This document shows positions 63,362 to 64,000 of a stretch of DNA of 64,000 nt, in pieces. The stretch is from Paraphoma chrysanthemicola. Lineage: Eukaryota; Ascomycota; Dothideomycetes; Pleosporales; Phaeosphaeriaceae. Under the pieces are notes generated by a model. That model did no database searches and was not told the origin of the DNA. It worked only from the letters and a program-made list of their open reading frames with translations. Made by a program: the position numbers and the translations under genes. The stretch lies in NCBI GenBank assembly GCA_020744225.1, contig JAGMWG010000022.1, forward strand, positions 620,001 through 684,000, in the 5' to 3' direction. Each line of letters opens with the position of its first letter. Within the stretch, counting starts at the first letter, position 1.

Positions 63362-63811
63362 TTTGACGGATTCAATGCATGGACGAGCTCCGATGATGGA
63401 GACAGGGGCTGAGGCTATGATACCATTATTGCGGATTCAGGAAGGCATGCATTGGGTGGATACGGTGCTATGAGCATATGTACTATAGGTTGGATATGGC
63501 GGACTGCGGCGTTGGAGCTTACAAGGCCTGGCATACCTTCTGAGTTGCCGGCGGAGTGGCTTTTCCTTGAATGGACTTTCGTTCCTCGCGGCTCTCGGGC
63601 TGCACCTCTGCTTCAACTCTGGCGCATTTGCATCTGGTGAATGTTGACGCGACCGCGTTCACAAGCTAATGTATGACATCGTGCATGCAGGTCATAGGGC
63701 TGAAAGTCAATGACGGGCCCGAGCTCGGACTTTTTGGATCTTCACATCAAGTGGCATTGTCCCGCATGGCTCAGAATCTCCGGCCGCATCCCACGCTCCC
63801 TACTACCGGCA
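63362..63811. other. Intergenic
   Basis: 450 bases between two plus-strand genes; NAB2-like 3' UTR and promoter of the next gene. An upstream ATG at about 63767 opens a short frame overlapping the next start. Confidence 0.4.
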
Positions 63812-64000
63812 ATGCGGCTCAAGAGACATGTCTCGCTCCTTGAAACGACATTGAGGCACGCCGCCACCCGTCCGGCCCTGCCCACGCTCGCGTCAATATG
63901 CTTCCGGTCTCGCTACTCGTCCACCGCCGCCTACCCTGAGCGTATCGCAATATTGGGAGGCGGGGTAGCAGGGCTTTCCAGCGCTTACTTTGTCTCGCGG
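63812..64000 (+). CDS. HEM14: Mitochondrial FAD oxidoreductase, probably protoporphyrinogen oxidase (5' part, cut by window end)
   Basis: The first 63 codons only. MRLKRHVSLLETTLRHAATR and the following residues form an Arg/Ser-rich, acid-poor presequence typical of mitochondrial import. Then ERIAILGGGVAGLSSAYFVSR gives the FAD-binding GxGxxG Rossmann start of the protoporphyrinogen oxidase/amine oxidase superfamily. Mitochondrial targeting plus this motif points to Hem14, which oxidises protoporphyrinogen IX in haem synthesis. Another mitochondrial flavin amine oxidase is possible. Confidence 0.6.
   Translation, partial: MRLKRHVSLLETTLRHAATRPALPTLASICFRSRYSSTAAYPERIAILGGGVAGLSSAYFVSR

Noticed and set aside
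1..64000. tRNA, rRNA, CRISPR or viral sequences
   Set aside because: None recognised by eye; a tRNAscan and Infernal run would be needed to exclude small RNA genes.

Overview
The window is nuclear DNA of a filamentous ascomycete (Pezizomycotina). Genes are carried on both strands, most introns are 43-76 bases with GT(A/G)NGT donors and CTAAC/CTGAC-like branch sites, and the gene content (HET-domain proteins, CFEM proteins, a HET-NB-ARC-TPR receptor, a fused ADE2) is typical of that group. Dothideomycetes is my best guess from family flavour only. No bacterial-type operons, CRISPR, rRNA or convincing tRNA were seen. All exon structures were built by eye from splice consensus, phase and family fit.

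Housekeeping genes sit at several points: ADE2 (233-1939), a divergent pair MSC2-like zinc transporter / ALG1 mannosyltransferase (13535-18400), an SR-type RRM protein (59284-60220), a NAB2-like CCCH poly(A)-RNA binding protein (61626-63361) and the start of a mitochondrial HEM14-like FAD oxidase (63812-end). A haem-thiolate peroxygenase (2357-3247) lies next to ADE2. A small aromatic-metabolism group (vanillyl-alcohol-oxidase-like flavoenzyme, salicylate-hydroxylase-like flavoprotein, one small unknown gene) occupies 5982-10795; its divergent promoter holds a 13-bp inverted repeat.

The accessory part is rich in self-recognition genes and their debris. There are two intact HET proteins (20920-23601, 30806-32608) and a HET-NB-ARC-TPR receptor (51895-55163). 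Two HET fragments lie on opposite strands (36250-36482, 36680-36827), with a decayed TPR array of another NLR at 32771-33011. Three paralogous minus-strand genes share an LPGE(L/V)RN start and a W-(I/L)-K-V end (28314-29120, 39184-39972, 40402-41298); the first has no AUG. Between and around them are AT-rich stretches and repeat relics that look RIP-decayed. Nearby are a zinc-finger gene with an in-frame TAG upstream, an F-box-like gene stopped by one TGA, and a frameshifted Cys-rich repeat gene.

From 42161 to 51607 every gene found encodes a membrane, secreted or cell-surface protein. These are a tiny single-pass protein, two Cys-rich ectodomain / Ser-Thr stalk / TM / tail proteins, a secreted CFEM protein, a CYSTM-type tail-anchored protein and a multi-pass membrane protein. 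The two Cys-rich receptors and the CFEM protein share an 8-cysteine plan, which suggests one local family with different anchoring. The HET-NLR follows directly. This surface-protein island next to an NLR is the most interesting candidate system in the window; the functional link is inference only.
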